From Chara braunii (lineage: Eukaryota; Streptophyta; Charophyceae; Charales; Characeae), in NCBI GenBank assembly GCA_003427395.1, contig BFEA01000384.1:1530876-1579982 (forward strand): DNA of 49,107 nucleotides, given 5' to 3'. Shown here piece after piece: positions 23,605-35,084 of the stretch. Position 1 is the stretch's first letter. Each line of letters begins with the position of its first letter. The position numbers and the translations under genes were made by a program. The notes below the pieces were generated by a model. It was given only the letters and a program-made list of their open reading frames with translations. It was not told where the DNA came from and searched no databases.

Positions 23605-24639
23605 CCTCACTTTTGGTCAAAGGCCTGACATGGGGGTCAAAAGTCACACCCTAAGTTGAAGAAGAGCCTGGGCAAAGGCCTAAGGCCAACGACCAAAACC
23701 AATATTCAGAGGCACTACGAGGAACAGTTGACTTTCAGAAAGTCAACGGTTAACCCCAGCACAGGAATCCAGGCCCAGAGGTCAAAGTCAACCCGCTGGT
23801 CAACCATGGCCCTAGATCAGATGTGCATCATTGCTTGTTTGCAGTATCCAAAAGAATCCGGTCCAAGTGGGGCACGTGGGAAATCTTCAACTGTACAGCA
23901 TCCAGGCCATTGGCTTGTGATTGATCTGGGTCATCGACCCCAGGAGACCAGAGGCTGGTCAACGTGAGTCAACAATATAAGTTGACCCACATCCCTGGTT
24001 GGAGATCATTTAGTCTTGTGCATTCTGCCTAGTGCTGGTTTGATGCCGGTGCGACGATGCAAGGCTGCTGGAGCTTTATGCTGGCGCCAGTTTCCGAGTG
24101 TGGACGCTAGCCTTGAGGGTGATTATGCTCACGTGGCCATAGCCACATTGATTTCGATATTGACAAGAGTGTGGGCGAGGAGGAGGATCTGGACTGTGAG
24201 ATTGGTATGAGTGATGAGTAGAAGCTTACCTGAACTTACCTGTGACGCCTCGTGTCTTTGTTGCTCGATCTCCAAGAGGAAGATTTGCGCCATCCTCCTT
24301 GATTGTTGTTGACGTGGCTGGAGGATGGACACCCTGTTGTGACCTGCTCGTTGCATATGTCTTAGAACGTCAGGTTGAGAACTGTATTGTTGATGTGGCG
24401 AGTGAGGGAGATGCCCGAGGAGGAAGTGGGCATGAAGAGGGGATTCCGCTTTGTTGATTCTTGTGGAAACTCTCCTCCTCCTACTTCAGTCTCTTCTCCC
24501 TCTCCTCAATCTCTTCTCTGAGTTCGAGACCTTGGGAGACTACATGTATGATGGGCATGGCTTCATAAACGATTTTTGGAGACATTGATGCTACGCTGTG
24601 TCAAACTTGTAGTTCGACATTCACAAGCTTCTCATCTGA
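23605..24639. other. No supported gene
   Basis: A plus-strand 103-codon frame at 23656-23967 continues the style of the preceding broken frame (basic, Ser/Thr-rich) but has no domain. It may be a further decayed part of it. Confidence 0.3.
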
Positions 24640-24899
24640 CTTGCGTGGCGATGGCGCGTCTTGGGACTTCCATTTAGGCGAGGCAGGAGGGGTGTATGGT
24701 TTGTCGAATTCCCTAGGTGTTGGGAAGGCGCACAACACTACCGGGAGCGCTGCGCCCCACCCGGGCCAAAGCAACGGAGAGCGGATGTGCGTTGGGGTGG
24801 AAGCCACGAACCAATTGGCGTGTTCACGACAACTTAGTGGAGCGTGGCGATGGCGCGTCTTGGGACTTCCATTGAGGCCAGGCAAGAGAGGTGTGTGGT
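24640..24899 (+). repeat. Direct repeat pair of ~58 bp, 202 bp apart
   Basis: 24640-24697 and 24842-24899 share GCGTGGCGATGGCGCGTCTT and the following GGGACTTCCATT.AGGC..GGCA, nearly identical over ~58 bases. The frame 24641-24982 (plus) spans both but has no known domain. Confidence 0.75.
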
Positions 24900-26410
24900 T
24901 GGTAGCGGGTGGTGGATGCCACGTGGGGGAAGGCGCGAGACAGATTAGTGTGACAGTGCATGGTGAGGAGGTTGTTGGGTAGGGTAAGACGGTGCCACGT
25001 GCATGGGTGGGTCGTTGGGGTTACTGTGGAAAGAAGAGAGAGAGTGTGTTTTGAAGAGAGGGAGGGCTATTTGTGTCCTAGGCTTTCTCTTCTCCTACCC
25101 CTGCCTCTATTTCTCTGTCTCTTGCTTCGTCTCACCTAGTTATTTGAAGATCGTTGTACATAGATTGAATTCTTTGTGAGGTCGTATTGACGGGCTTGAT
25201 GCTGTCACTCACAACATAATCGCCTCCAAGAAGTTTTAGGGAGGTGGCGGTGTCCTATTAATCTCTTCTGGCGAGTGCACTTTGCCAAGGGCCTGTACCA
25301 ACACTGGCTATGGGGAGGAGAAGGTGCTTCTCTCGCAGGAAGAGGCAATGGATGAGTTTGGTCGGGATAATGGTCTGGCAGTTGGATCAGGGGATGGCGG
25401 GAGTGGAGCGTCTCGTGATGATCTGCAGAGTTTGGTGACTTCACGCAGTTCAAGGCAACTTAACGAGGCGATGAGAGTTCAACATGCATCAGCTTGTCAA
25501 AATCGTCATCTAAAGTATTGCTCTAAATTTCTCTAGTGGATCTGATAGGGATTTGTTGGATAGATTGAGTCGTGATCTTCTATTATGTCGAGCCTGGAAT
25601 ATACGTTTTAAACCTTCTTATTTTGATGATTTGTAGGTCGGTGGCTCCTGAGTCGTGATGGCTTGTAGACTGGTGATTCTTGAGTCGTGATATTCTCTTG
25701 GTTGTTTACTTTCGACATACGATGGATCTTATATGCTTCTCTTAAAACTTGTCTAGATTTCTCCGATCTTTTCATGATACTGTATATTCAAAAATCCTAT
25801 AGGGATTCGTGATTGGAAACATTGAAGTTTCTTCGCAATCTTGAATACCGTTTTCTCATGATATTCTTCAGTCATAAAATTCTAGCAGGACTTTTCTCAG
25901 AAAAATACGAGATGGGATTTTCAATACAGGTGTATTCAATTCCTCAATTTTTGTGGGTGCATGAATATCGATTCTTTTAGTTGGAAATCCTAATTCATAA
26001 GTGCTGGAATTTCGCTCTACAGATTGTATTCTCGTATCAATTTTTTGCACTGGTTGTGAGAGTTATACGTGGACTTGGGTAGTGGGTTTTTCTTCTCCAG
26101 CTTACCCCTCCATGTGGGGGTCACATAGGTAGGGTTGAGTGTTGATTGGCTAAGTGGGGATTGTAGATGGAGGGGCATGACGTGTCCTCTTGACGAGGCG
26201 GCTAGTTGGCAGGATGGGAATAAGGCATAGCAGCGACGGAGATGGTGGCTCCATTGTGATAAGTCTTGCCAGAGTGGGGATTTGGGGGGGGGGGTAGGTG
26301 ATCAGGGTGTGCCGAGCACAACCAGTGCGAGGAGGGAGCCGGATAGTGGTGATGTTCAATGGATCGCCTGACGGCGGGTTATCGCTATCCTATCCACGGG
26401 TTTACGGTTG
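24900..26410. other. No supported gene
   Basis: Open frames of 60-84 codons without domains. A G-run occurs near 26283-26295. Confidence 0.4.
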
Positions 26411-27075
26411 ACCGATGCCAGAGCGACGCTGGCCGGAGCTGGGGTTTGGTTGCGCTACCCTGTAACCTGAGTCATGTGGGGGTTAGAGGCCTGGTAGAGA
26501 GATCTGGGGAACTGTCGAGGGTGGAAGGCAGTCCAGTCACTAACCGTAAGTTGTTACTGGGACAACGATGGTTGGAGTTAGGGGGGGCGCGCTGCCCTGT
26601 AACCCAGCGGTTGGGAGTGTGAGACCTGGTTGAGCTTAGTATTTAGGATAGATGGGTTGAGGCAGTTGTAGAGTGGTCTGTTGAATAGCACAGAGGTAAC
26701 GTGGTTTTGGATATATTGGCTCCGGAGTTATCTCAATTGGTTCTCATTTTTCAAAAGTAAGTCCGTTGGTTTGAGAATGCTTTAGGATTCTGGGACTTCT
26801 AGGAACTCGCTTTAGGTTGTTTGATACTGATACATTTATGGATATGCGGTTGTTCGATGCCATAACGACGCTGGTCGGTGTTGGGGTGTTGCCCTGTAAC
26901 CTGCTGATTGCAGGGGCGTGAGGCCTGGTAGAGAGATCTGGGGATGCTTTGGGGTGGGTATTCCAAGGGACAACCAAGGGTTGCTGTTGGGACAACGCTG
27001 GCCTGAGCTGAGGCGAGTCGTGTTGCTCTGTAACCTAGTCGAGCGGGGGTTTGAGGCCTGGGAGAGCTCGACAAG
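26411..27075. repeat. ~100-bp repeat family, four units arranged as two pairs
   Basis: Units lie at about 26411-26520, 26551-26640, 26847-26950 and 26981-27075. Shared blocks are GGGACAACG.TGG..GAG, GTTGCCCTGTAACC and GAGGCCTGGTAGAGAGATCT. The outer and inner units of each pair resemble their counterparts in the other pair more than each other, so a dimer seems to have been duplicated. Confidence 0.65.
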
Positions 27076-29192
27076 GAATAAGACAGTGTTGTACAATTTT
27101 GGAGAGTTTTGTTTGGGAGTCTAAGGGTTCTGAGCATTCGAAAAGAGGTCAGTAGTCATTCATAGTTTTTCAACCTCTCCTTTAATTCTGTTGAATTTCT
27201 TCAATAGTTCTCAGATTTATTCTCAGCCAAAGTCGAGTAATGACCCTGATATCTTAAATGACTTGTGTAACTCTATATGGGACACTGAGCCCGGTTCCCA
27301 GCACATGCTGCTCCCGACGAATAGATTGGAGCATTTGCCCTCCCCTTTCCCCCCCAAAAAAAGGTTTCTCATCTGACTGGGTTCATTGCAATTAGCACTT
27401 AGTCTATCCTAAATTTTTATAATAACGACTATATTAATTTTATCCATTATTGGGGCTGTTATACCCTTACTTTTATCCCAGTTGGCACTTGGTCTCGGAC
27501 GCACGTGTGGACTTCCGTGCTGGTGATTTTAAGCGACTAAATCGGTGGTGGGAAACTACTAGAATTGGTGTTGGAAACAAAATTGTGGAATAAATTAAGG
27601 AACGACGAAAATGAACTTCTCCATTGTGTTTTTGATTGATATTTTAATTTTGTGTTTGATTATATTTCGCAGCCAAGTTGACCTGATTCCACCCTTTTTT
27701 GTTAGACCTATTATGACCCCTAAATTTCGTGGGCGCCCTACCCCATAAATTATGTGTATATGACCCTGTTAACTGACGCACGAGTTTGGCTATTTTGAGT
27801 GTTGTGGTTCAAGGTTGCGTGCGACGGTTCAGGGTTTGGACACAACGGCCAATTGTTGTTCCTTTCGGTATGATCTTCGGCAGACCATGACTATTGGGGC
27901 CTCGACTTTCATGGCAGCGACAACTCGGCAACATCAAATAATTTTTTGGGTACATCAGTTGTTCGTTTGGATGCCACCTTGGACAATTATGTTGACCAGT
28001 TTTTGTGGGGCTGCTGGCTTCATTCGGTACGTGGTCGGGAACTTACGGTCGTTTTCTCCATCAACTAACAGTGCATGAGGCCTTATTGGTTTTGTTCGGG
28101 TTCAATTTCTTAACCAGCAGGATATCTGTAACGTTGGCCGACCTTACTTGAGCCTCCGACAAGTCTACCACGTGGGGGCTGACACGGCTGGGTCCACGTC
28201 ACTAGGTCTAAGGCTTGGGCCCAACATTGTATCGACGGTGCCTTGGTACCAAGCTGCCAGCTTCAACTGAGGCCGATGTTTGCAGCTGCTACTTTAATAA
28301 ACCTGGATGGGATGCACCGGGAAATTCATTCGCAATGGTGGAAGCATAGAGGACAAGGTACCAGACGTCCGCCCATTCGTCCCGGTTGGTCCTGGTTCGT
28401 GTTCGTTCATACTCACGAGCTGGTGATGGTCAGATGGAAGATACCGTGCTCAGGTGATAGAGTGGGCCAATTGACGGAGGGAGACATTGTGACATAAGGA
28501 GAGAGGAAGAGTGAAAGAGCAGAGACATGGTGAGGAAAAGGGAAGCGCTTTCCTATCCAAGTTCGGATCCCATAAATCTGGCTTCATACGCAGCGAGGTT
28601 CATCTGCATTTGGGCTTCAGTGACTGTGGACAGGAAAACTGAAAGATCTGTGCACGGACATGTAAGATCTATTTAGTGATCTAGAGTCTGTGGGGGACGG
28701 TGAGTGGAAGTGACAGGAGTGTATAGATAAGTGATGTGAAGCCGAACTGCTAAGCGCCTGTTAGAGTTCATGAACCTGACTCCACTTGCGATCTGCTTCA
28801 TCTGCGTGAGCGCCTGGGACAAAGTTGGTGCGGGCTGGTAAGTAAGAGTGCATGAGTGAGTGAGCCATGAGCGAGTTAGTGGGAGAGCGAAAGTTAGTGA
28901 GAACGAGAGAGATAGAGACTGAAAAACAGAACAATGAGATTGGAACAGCAAGGAGAAAGGGGGAGCGATGGAGAGTGGAGTTGAAACACGTTTGTTGTCT
29001 AGGTCTTTAATTTAGTGCACCTGGTCATGGACACGGCCAGGTTCATCCAAAATTGAACTAGTGAGATCATGGAGAGACGGTGGAGAGTTTCAAGGAGCGC
29101 CCACTAAGTGAGAGAAGATCCCGTTTGTTAGTGTGTGGATGTGTGTGCTAGAGAGAGAGAAAGAGTGATTTTATGTGTGTGTGTGTGCGTAT

Positions 29193-29195
<3 letters not shown>
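27076..29195. other. No supported gene; purine-rich right half
   Basis: 27.1-28.5 kb is unremarkable. From about 28490 to 29195 the plus strand is strongly purine-rich (GAGAGA, GTGAGTGAG), ending in (TG)n at 29174-29186 and then (TA)n. The 28951-28673 minus frame is the complement of this purine tract. Confidence 0.45.

Positions 29196-29227
<32 letters not shown>
29196..29227. repeat. (TA)n microsatellite at the 3' edge of the minus-strand composite element
   Basis: About 16 TA units, directly abutting the left edge of the repeated 3' segment at 29221. Confidence 0.9.
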
Positions 29228-29230
<3 letters not shown>

Positions 29231-30121
29231 CACCTAACAATGAACTAAAAGAGCGTAATTTGCGAAACAAACGGCAAAAAAAAAAAAAAAAAAAAAACAA
29301 GACAAACATGAAAGGCACAATGAAACCATTCATTGTACTCATTCTTCTTTTGACTCCTCTTTCACCGTGCCTCTCACGAGACTCACGTACAAGGCTCGCC
29401 ACGTTGATGAAGTTGAGTGCGAGCTGCCCCCATCCCCGTGTGCCATAACAACCCACTTGTACGATGTGAGAAAGAGGCAGAGTGAAGGGGGAGGGGATAA
29501 ACCAATGGAGGAGAGATGGAGAGCAGACAAACAAAAAAGGATAAAGAGAAAGTAAGGGAAAATATGGAATGTGGAGTGAAAATTAAGGCAAAAGAGGATA
29601 AGAAAAGGCTCAAGAATGAGTCTGTCCTTGACGACAGAGAGGACTTACATTGTAAGGATAACGTGCATGAACACATGGAAGACCTAACTGAGCATTCTCA
29701 GTGCAAAAATTGCCACGACGGGTGGCATTGAGTATGCCCGCCATACACCCCCGACAAATGGCATGTCGATTGCAGGCCGAAATGAAAGAAGAATGGTCAC
29801 CACAAAAGAGCATGCATTCAGTATAGCGCCCATAGCCGCAAAATTGACATATCGTGTCCGGATGCGGAGGGTGCCTGCAGTCAGGAATGGTGGGACAGTC
29901 CTTTGCACACATGGATGCAAAAACCATGTTGTTGTAGTGATTATGATAGAGACGATGGCGGCTACAACCGAGTGTAACATTGTTTATGGTTGCGCAAAGG
30001 AGAAGGTCGCAGAGTGTCCGTGCATTGTCTTGCTGCAGCACGGGGCCAAAGGTTTTCGACATAAAAGAGATTGCGGACGGTTCGTTGTGGCAAGAAAACG
30101 ACATCATTTTGAAAGAAATCG
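29221..30121 (-). repeat. Direct repeat A: 3' copy of a ~900-bp segment (pseudo-LTR-like)
   Basis: Aligns with 36574-37468 in the same orientation, ~88-90% by eye. Both begin (plus strand) ATATTGTCAC, contain a long A-run (29276-29297; 36626-36651) after ACGGC, and end at AAGAAATCG. Beyond that they share nothing. On the minus strand this is a 5'-truncated copy carrying the C-terminal Cys/His domain plus 3' untranslated sequence. Such flanking partial repeats are typical of PLE insertions. Confidence 0.8.
29610..30121 (-). pseudogene. Truncated copy of the RING-like Cys/His protein
   Basis: Same protein as the C-terminal half of 37840-36970: LQQDNARTLCDLLLC, LGCSRHRLYHNH, CQFCGYGRYTEC, HAICRGCMAGILNATRRGN. 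The N-terminal protease-like half is absent because homology stops at 30121; the open frame that runs on to 30284 is unrelated sequence. The first Cys of the final C-x2-C pair is Ser here (YNVSPLC instead of YNRCPLC), and the stop that ends the other copy is replaced by CAA. A five-base difference near 30050 also shifts the frame in the upstream part. Confidence 0.6.
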
Positions 30122-30436
30122 TACCTGACAACGCAGGTGGAATAATGAGAACAATGAAAACTGGAGAGTCTATTCGCAAACGGGACCGTTGAGGAGATGG
30201 GGTTGATGAGGAGGAACGCGGTCGTCTACGGCCAAACACAGACAAAGATGAGAGGGGGGTGCATTGGGTAAGATTCCCGCGCAAAGGATGTGAGCGTCAG
30301 AGAGATTGTGATGTTCTTTGCACTGGAGTTGGGGGACAGGAAGCTGTAGCAGTAAAAACTAAAGTAGGGGGAATTACAGTTAGGGAAACTGGAGAGAAGG
30401 TTAAAAACAGTCGTATTTTTCATCACCACTTCAGGA

Positions 30437-30618
30437 CACCCTTCACCACTTAAGGATGCAGCCTGCCTAAACACGTAGTTTTCAGGGTGTTCGGACCTTT
30501 CACCACTTCAAGACCATTCAGGTCTGAAAATCCTGAATGGTCCTGAAGTGGTGAAAACTCCGAAGACCCTAAAAACCACTTGTCTAGGCAGGGTGCATCC
30601 TCAAGTGGTGAAGGGTGT
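30437..30618. repeat. Long foldback: 87-base arms with a 9-base loop
   Basis: Left arm 30437-30522 pairs with right arm 30532-30618. Examples are ACACCCTTCACCACTT with AAGTGGTGAAGGGTGT and CATTCAGG with CCTGAATG; there are scattered mismatches and small indels. Confidence 0.8.
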
Positions 30619-30850
30619 TTTTCATGGTCTTCGGACCTTTCACCACTTCAGGACCATTCAAGATTTTCAGACTGCCAAAAACTCTCACTTGACTACTTCA
30701 GGACACCCTTCACCACTTCAAGATGCAGCCTGCCTAAATAGGTGGTTTTCTGAGTCTTCGGACCTTTCACCACTTCAGGACCATTCATGATTTTCAGACT
30801 GCCCAAAACTCTCACTTCAGAATTTTCATTCCTGAATTTTCAGCTACCCG
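30619..30850. repeat. Two further direct copies of the foldback arm
   Basis: TTCGGACCTTTCACCACTTC followed by AGGACCATTCA occurs at about 30629-30660 and 30748-30788. ACACCCTTCACCACTTCA and GATGCAGCCTGCCTAAA recur between them. The arm sequence thus exists in about four copies in 30420-30850, one of them inverted. Confidence 0.7.
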
Positions 30851-30879
30851 ATAACCGCTTGCGGGAAACAACTATATTG

Positions 30880-31076
30880 AAAACTGCAGCAGTAGAAACC
30901 ACAACAGTAAAAACTGCAGCAGCGGAAACTCGAGCAGTGGAGACTGGAGCAATGAAAACTGCAGCAGTGGAAACTGCAACGGTAGACACTGCAGCAGTGA
31001 AAACTGCAGGAGTGGAGACTCCAGCAGTGGAAACTACAGGAGTGGAGACTGCAACAGTCGAAACTGCGGTAGCAAC
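30880..31076. repeat. 15-bp minisatellite, about 13 units
   Basis: Consensus GCAGCAGTGGAAACT with point variants. The period is a multiple of three, so both strands stay open. The plus strand gives a pentapeptide such as TAAVE and the minus strand VSTAA. It lies just after the 3' end of the minus-strand reverse transcriptase. Confidence 0.85.
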
Positions 31077-31166
31077 AAATGAGTAAGTAAGGGCAAGACG
31101 AGAACATCGTGGGGGAGAAGAAGAAATTGGATGATACAAAGACCATCGCAACATGTGTCGGAACCA

Positions 31167-33265
31167 CTAAGAGAGACGCGTTATATGTGTAGGATAGCGA
31201 CGTTGGCGGGACCTCATGTAGCAGGTCCACCCCTTAGTAAGGGTTGGTGGGGAATGCCCACGTGAAAGCATACGACGAGTAAGTGTTGATGCCGCGGTTC
31301 GAAAGTCCTGCCAGGTGTTACAAATTTGTTCAGATCTGGTCAATTGCCTAGTGAACACACCAGCTGGTTGATGGGAAAGGATGTTGCACTTGGATAACGA
31401 ATGACAGGGAAGTCTCAAGCAGCCGCTTTATCAAAGACGCTCATGCGAAGCGAGCCATCGGAACGGACCCGTAGTTGCATACCTAAAAAGGTACAGGAGC
31501 CATCTGTAGTTGTAGTCTCCTTCCACTCAAGCCCATAGTGTTCTGGTAGAGGAGGTAATTGTCCTCATGCAAGAACATCATGAATGAGGCGATAGGTGAA
31601 GACATATTGTTGAGCAACTTGAGGATCATGTTGACGAATGTCATCAGCAAAGAGTGCTTCATCCCAATACAGAGTCATATTATAAATTTCTGGGTCAGCA
31701 TTCGTTCCCATTGGAATACCGATAATTTGTTTCCGAAGTGTGTCATCTCTTGTGTATAGAAAAATATTTTGTACAACAAAGCGAAGATGTTGGAGAATGT
31801 GAGAAATAGAAAGGGTATCCGGACCTGAATCAGTTGTCCATTGGTCAGAACTAGGTCCTCGAATAACCATGTTGAGGGCAACACAGCGTGAATGCGCGCG
31901 AGTTTGCCAAAGGGCATAAACATGGGCTTCATCAATACCTTTTGCCACATCATTCAGAATGCGGTCATGAGGAACGTTGGTGTACATCGTGGTAAAATCA
32001 ACAGTGCGAGGAGAGAGGCAACGAAGAGACGATGCATTGTTTTTCAGGTTAATCGGCACTTCATCGGCACTCTGAATGATCCAACATCGTCGAACACCAA
32101 CCTGTTGATAGAGGTCAGTGTCTTTCTCATGAAGAGTAGAGATCACTTCTTGCAAAGCAGCCCTGAGATACGACGAAGTAGTCGTTGTGCTAGCCAAGGG
32201 TTTGTGAGGAGGTCGTTCAGGATTGGTGCGAATTGTTGGACGAGGGCGAACACGCGGGGGAACAACACTATTATTTTGTGTTGTGACTCCAAGAATGTTG
32301 CGAAGAGTTGGAGGAGACTTGTGAGCTTTGAGTACATAGTAAAGGAAAGGTAGGGTATCAGTGTGGGTGTAACCCCAATGGTGATTCCACATTGCATTGT
32401 GGTCAAGGACATCAACAACGGACGCTTGAGGACGAGTATAAGTGAGACTGTCCAAATGGGTAGAGAGATGAAACAGATACCAATTCTTGCAGCAAATTGC
32501 TAAATTGTGTGATGTTTTGTCCACAGGGACAATGGCAAAGTGTTGTTGAAGATGGTGCAAGGAGGCATGTGTAGAACGTAGTGAACATGGTTGGCTCACA
32601 TGATTGGAGAATGAAGATGCATTGGATTGACAATGCGCAAGGATTGCAGAACGCCAGCTGTTCAGCTTCTGAGAAAGAGACGAGAAAGAAGCAGATCGAG
32701 AATGTTCGGCCAACAACCTTTTGTAATTGGCAATGTACTCCTCCAGTCCAATTGTCAGTGCCTGAAGCACATCGGCAGTTCCCCATTTAGCCGATACTTC
32801 GAGCCTTCTTGAAAAAGCTTGCGAAGACTATCATCAAAGATGATATTGTAGTCAACAGACACAATATGGCCATCCACAAGATCAGAACAATGTGGAAAGG
32901 CTCTGTGGCATTCACAATCAGAGAAGTCGGGTGAGGTCATGCCAAGAGTAACACTCAAGGCCACATCAGTGAAGTTACACAACTAGACGCTCGTGGGTGG
33001 CATCAGTTTGTCACATACACGAACACGTGGTTGCTTGAGGATCGGGGTGCAATGCAACTACATCCGACAATTATAACACATGGCGCAAGTTTGTAGCACG
33101 AGCTACCTCATGTGCATCTACAACCTTGGGGTGGTCAGTAAATGGGTCACAAGGTTGTGCTGTGTAACGTTGGCGGGTATGCTGCGATTTTCGGATTTGG
33201 CATTCGAGTTCTCGAATGTCTATTGTCATGTCTGCATTGGAGACATTATTGTAAAGCCATTGCAA
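31167..33265 (-). pseudogene. Penelope-like element reverse transcriptase (broken), with upstream CxC segment
   Basis: In order on the minus strand: an N-terminal segment WLYNNVSNADMTIDIRELE (from 33265); a CxC segment with DCECHRAF, DGHIVSVDYNII and LRKLFQEGSKYR (32982-32755); then the main block 32770-31565. That block has the family landmarks VPVDKTSHNLAICCKNWY, FLYYVLKAHKSPPTLRNIL, VDFTTMYTNVPHDRI (motif A) and IGIPMGTNADPEIYN (motif B). Motif C reads TYRLIHDVLA where YIDD is usual, so the first catalytic Asp is His (GAT to CAT). Two in-frame TGA codons follow (after VLA near 31565 and after DKAAA near 31414). The tail FLGMQLRV..FDKAAA, DFPVIRYPS and TRQLTRSEQICNTWQDF is shifted once near 31372. 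A frame change near 32765 separates the CxC and RT parts. Confidence 0.8.
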
Positions 33266-33339
33266 AAGCCGTACCCGCCATGTTGGTGTTGTTGCTCAAT
33301 ATCAGCCTTGACACAACAGCAATTACCCGAAGCAGCTTA

Positions 33340-33576
33340 AGTGAGAAGACGATGCAGTGAGGTACAAATTATAAGTTGGGGACCCGGACGAAGATCAACA
33401 GCAAAGGACCTAACCAAAGGTGCTGGCAAGAGAGGTAAACAATGAGGGGGTATTGGCAAGAGAGGCAAACAACGAGCAGGTGTAGATACAAGGGGTGCAA
33501 CATAAGAGTCAACGGGTGTTGGTAAAAGGGGTGCTATGTGAGAAGGATCAATCGGTGCAGGAACGGATGGAGCAAC
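33340..33576 (-). pseudogene. Proline-rich linker between nuclease and RT (part downstream of the solo LTR)
   Basis: The minus frame reads VAPSVPAPIDPSH, then repeats of the type PLLPIPPHCLPLLPAP, and ends at a TAA near 33339. It joins in frame across the LTR insertion at 33577-34966 to the Pro/Ala/Ser-rich stretch at 34967-35045, if one copy of the CAAC duplication is removed. One TAG interrupts the upstream part (LAP then PPLPP). Confidence 0.6.
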
Positions 33577-34966
33577 TGTTACGATCCTGGTCATTTCCCA
33601 AGTGCAAATTCACAATGAAAGACAATGCCACCCAATTGCAAAAGAAATGAAAGCACTTGCAAAGAGATAAAGACCAGAGGAGAGAGAAAGAAGAAGAAGA
33701 AGAAGAAGAAGCAGAAGAAGAAGAAGAAGTACACCAGCAAGACCAATGAGAATTCCCCCTTCTCTCTCCACCTTCCTCCTCCTCCTTCAATCCCTCAATC
33801 TTATTCTTCTCTCAACAATAATAATAACAATGAATGGATGAACCAGAATCAATATCCGAAGTTCCCTCTTACTGCTGACTCAACAACAACAACAACAACA
33901 ACCAGTCCACCATAGCTATGGCTTCTCCCTCTTCTCTAATGTCTCACAGGTCCCAGCTATGGCGGACTACTAAGGGCTCAACCCTCCTGTCCAAAGGACA
34001 ACACAAAGCAGCTATGTCATTGCCTCTTGTCCAAAGGACAACACAAAGCAGCTATGTCGCTGCTGACTCAACCGCCATGTCTGACTCTGCTTTGAGCTTC
34101 CTTGGTATGGCACTACCCCAACTGGGGCCTTCCAGATGCAGCGCCCAACAAGGTGATGAAGATGGTGACTACCATAGCCACGTAAGTGCCTCGCCACTCT
34201 CCTACCATCCCCCCTTCTTCCTCCTCCTCAAGCTGGACTGCTCGCCATAGCCAGGCTGAGCTCCAACCGCCCTTCACCTCCAAGCAGCGCTGTACTCTCC
34301 AGCGCTGCGCTCCAGCAGCATGTCGCCAATCCTTGCATACCACAAATGAGGAAAAACTCTTTGCTCTTCCTGGAGATATAGCGGCCTACCGGCCTCCTGG
34401 GCGGTGACTTCCTAGGCCGAGCGGCCTCCCAGCAACCGGTACCTCCTCCCTTTCGGAGGGAAACATCATTGCAGGCTCTGCTATCCTCTGTACAGGCCCT
34501 AGACCCGGGCTACTTGGACTGGTATCGGCCTACCTCTAACCTACCGCTACTGGGTCTCTAAAAATGCCAACTTTTTGTCTTCTTCTGCTCGACCTCCAGT
34601 ACCCGACACTTCTACCACTACTTCAGTGGTACCGGCCTATCTGCTACCTGAGTGTTTTTCCCCTCTGCTCTAAGTGTCGCGGGCCTAACCCCGCTACTCG
34701 AGTGTTTTCCCCCTGCAACCCTTCACAGTCACGGCCACAGGTAAGTACCGGCCCTGCTGGGCCTTGCAACCAGCAAGTACCCTTGCGGGTCACACACACA
34801 CTCAACCAACAAGCACTCAGACAGGCATGCAAACCAGCAGGCACGCACACACACACAGACATGGAAATCACAGCAGAATGCGGGAATTTTAACAAGGTAT
34901 TCATTCCAGCGACAAATCCCAGAAATCAGCAGTGTTCTCAGTCTGTGTTTTTGGCGGGTCATTACA
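33577..34966 (-). mobile_element. Solo LTR of the local Ty3/gypsy family, nested in the PLE
   Basis: On the minus strand it starts TGTAATGACCCGCC and ends ..GGATCGTAACA, so TG..CA boundaries are present. Flanks carry a 4-bp target duplication CAAC at 33573-33576 and 34967-34970. It aligns over its length with the 3' LTR at 41286-42607, including the (AAG)n block, the TCCCTTTCGGAGGGA palindrome and the ACACACAC tail. No internal region is attached, so it is a solo LTR left by LTR-LTR recombination. Confidence 0.85.
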
Positions 34967-35084
34967 CAACAATAGATGTGGTAGGAAGGGAAACAGGAGG
35001 AGCTGAGGCATGAGGAGGTAGAGGGGGCTAAGGAGCAAGGGGACGAGCGCCCATTTGTGTCCAACGATGAGGGCGGAAGTGTAG

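Noticed and set aside
26411-27075. CRISPR-like spacing of repeats (also 6534-7130)
   Set aside because: Units are too long and diverged, spacers are not unique short segments, there are no cas genes, and the context is eukaryotic transposons.
29227-29448. Plus-strand frame with a Lys run and a hydrophobic signal-like segment
   Set aside because: It translates through an A-run and lies antisense to the shared 3' untranslated region; the matching place at 36.6 kb does not keep the protein.
33683-33731. Poly-Lys/Glu/Ser frames at (AAG)n tracts (also 41203-41222 and 41383-41410)
   Set aside because: Microsatellite inside the LTR, not a protein.
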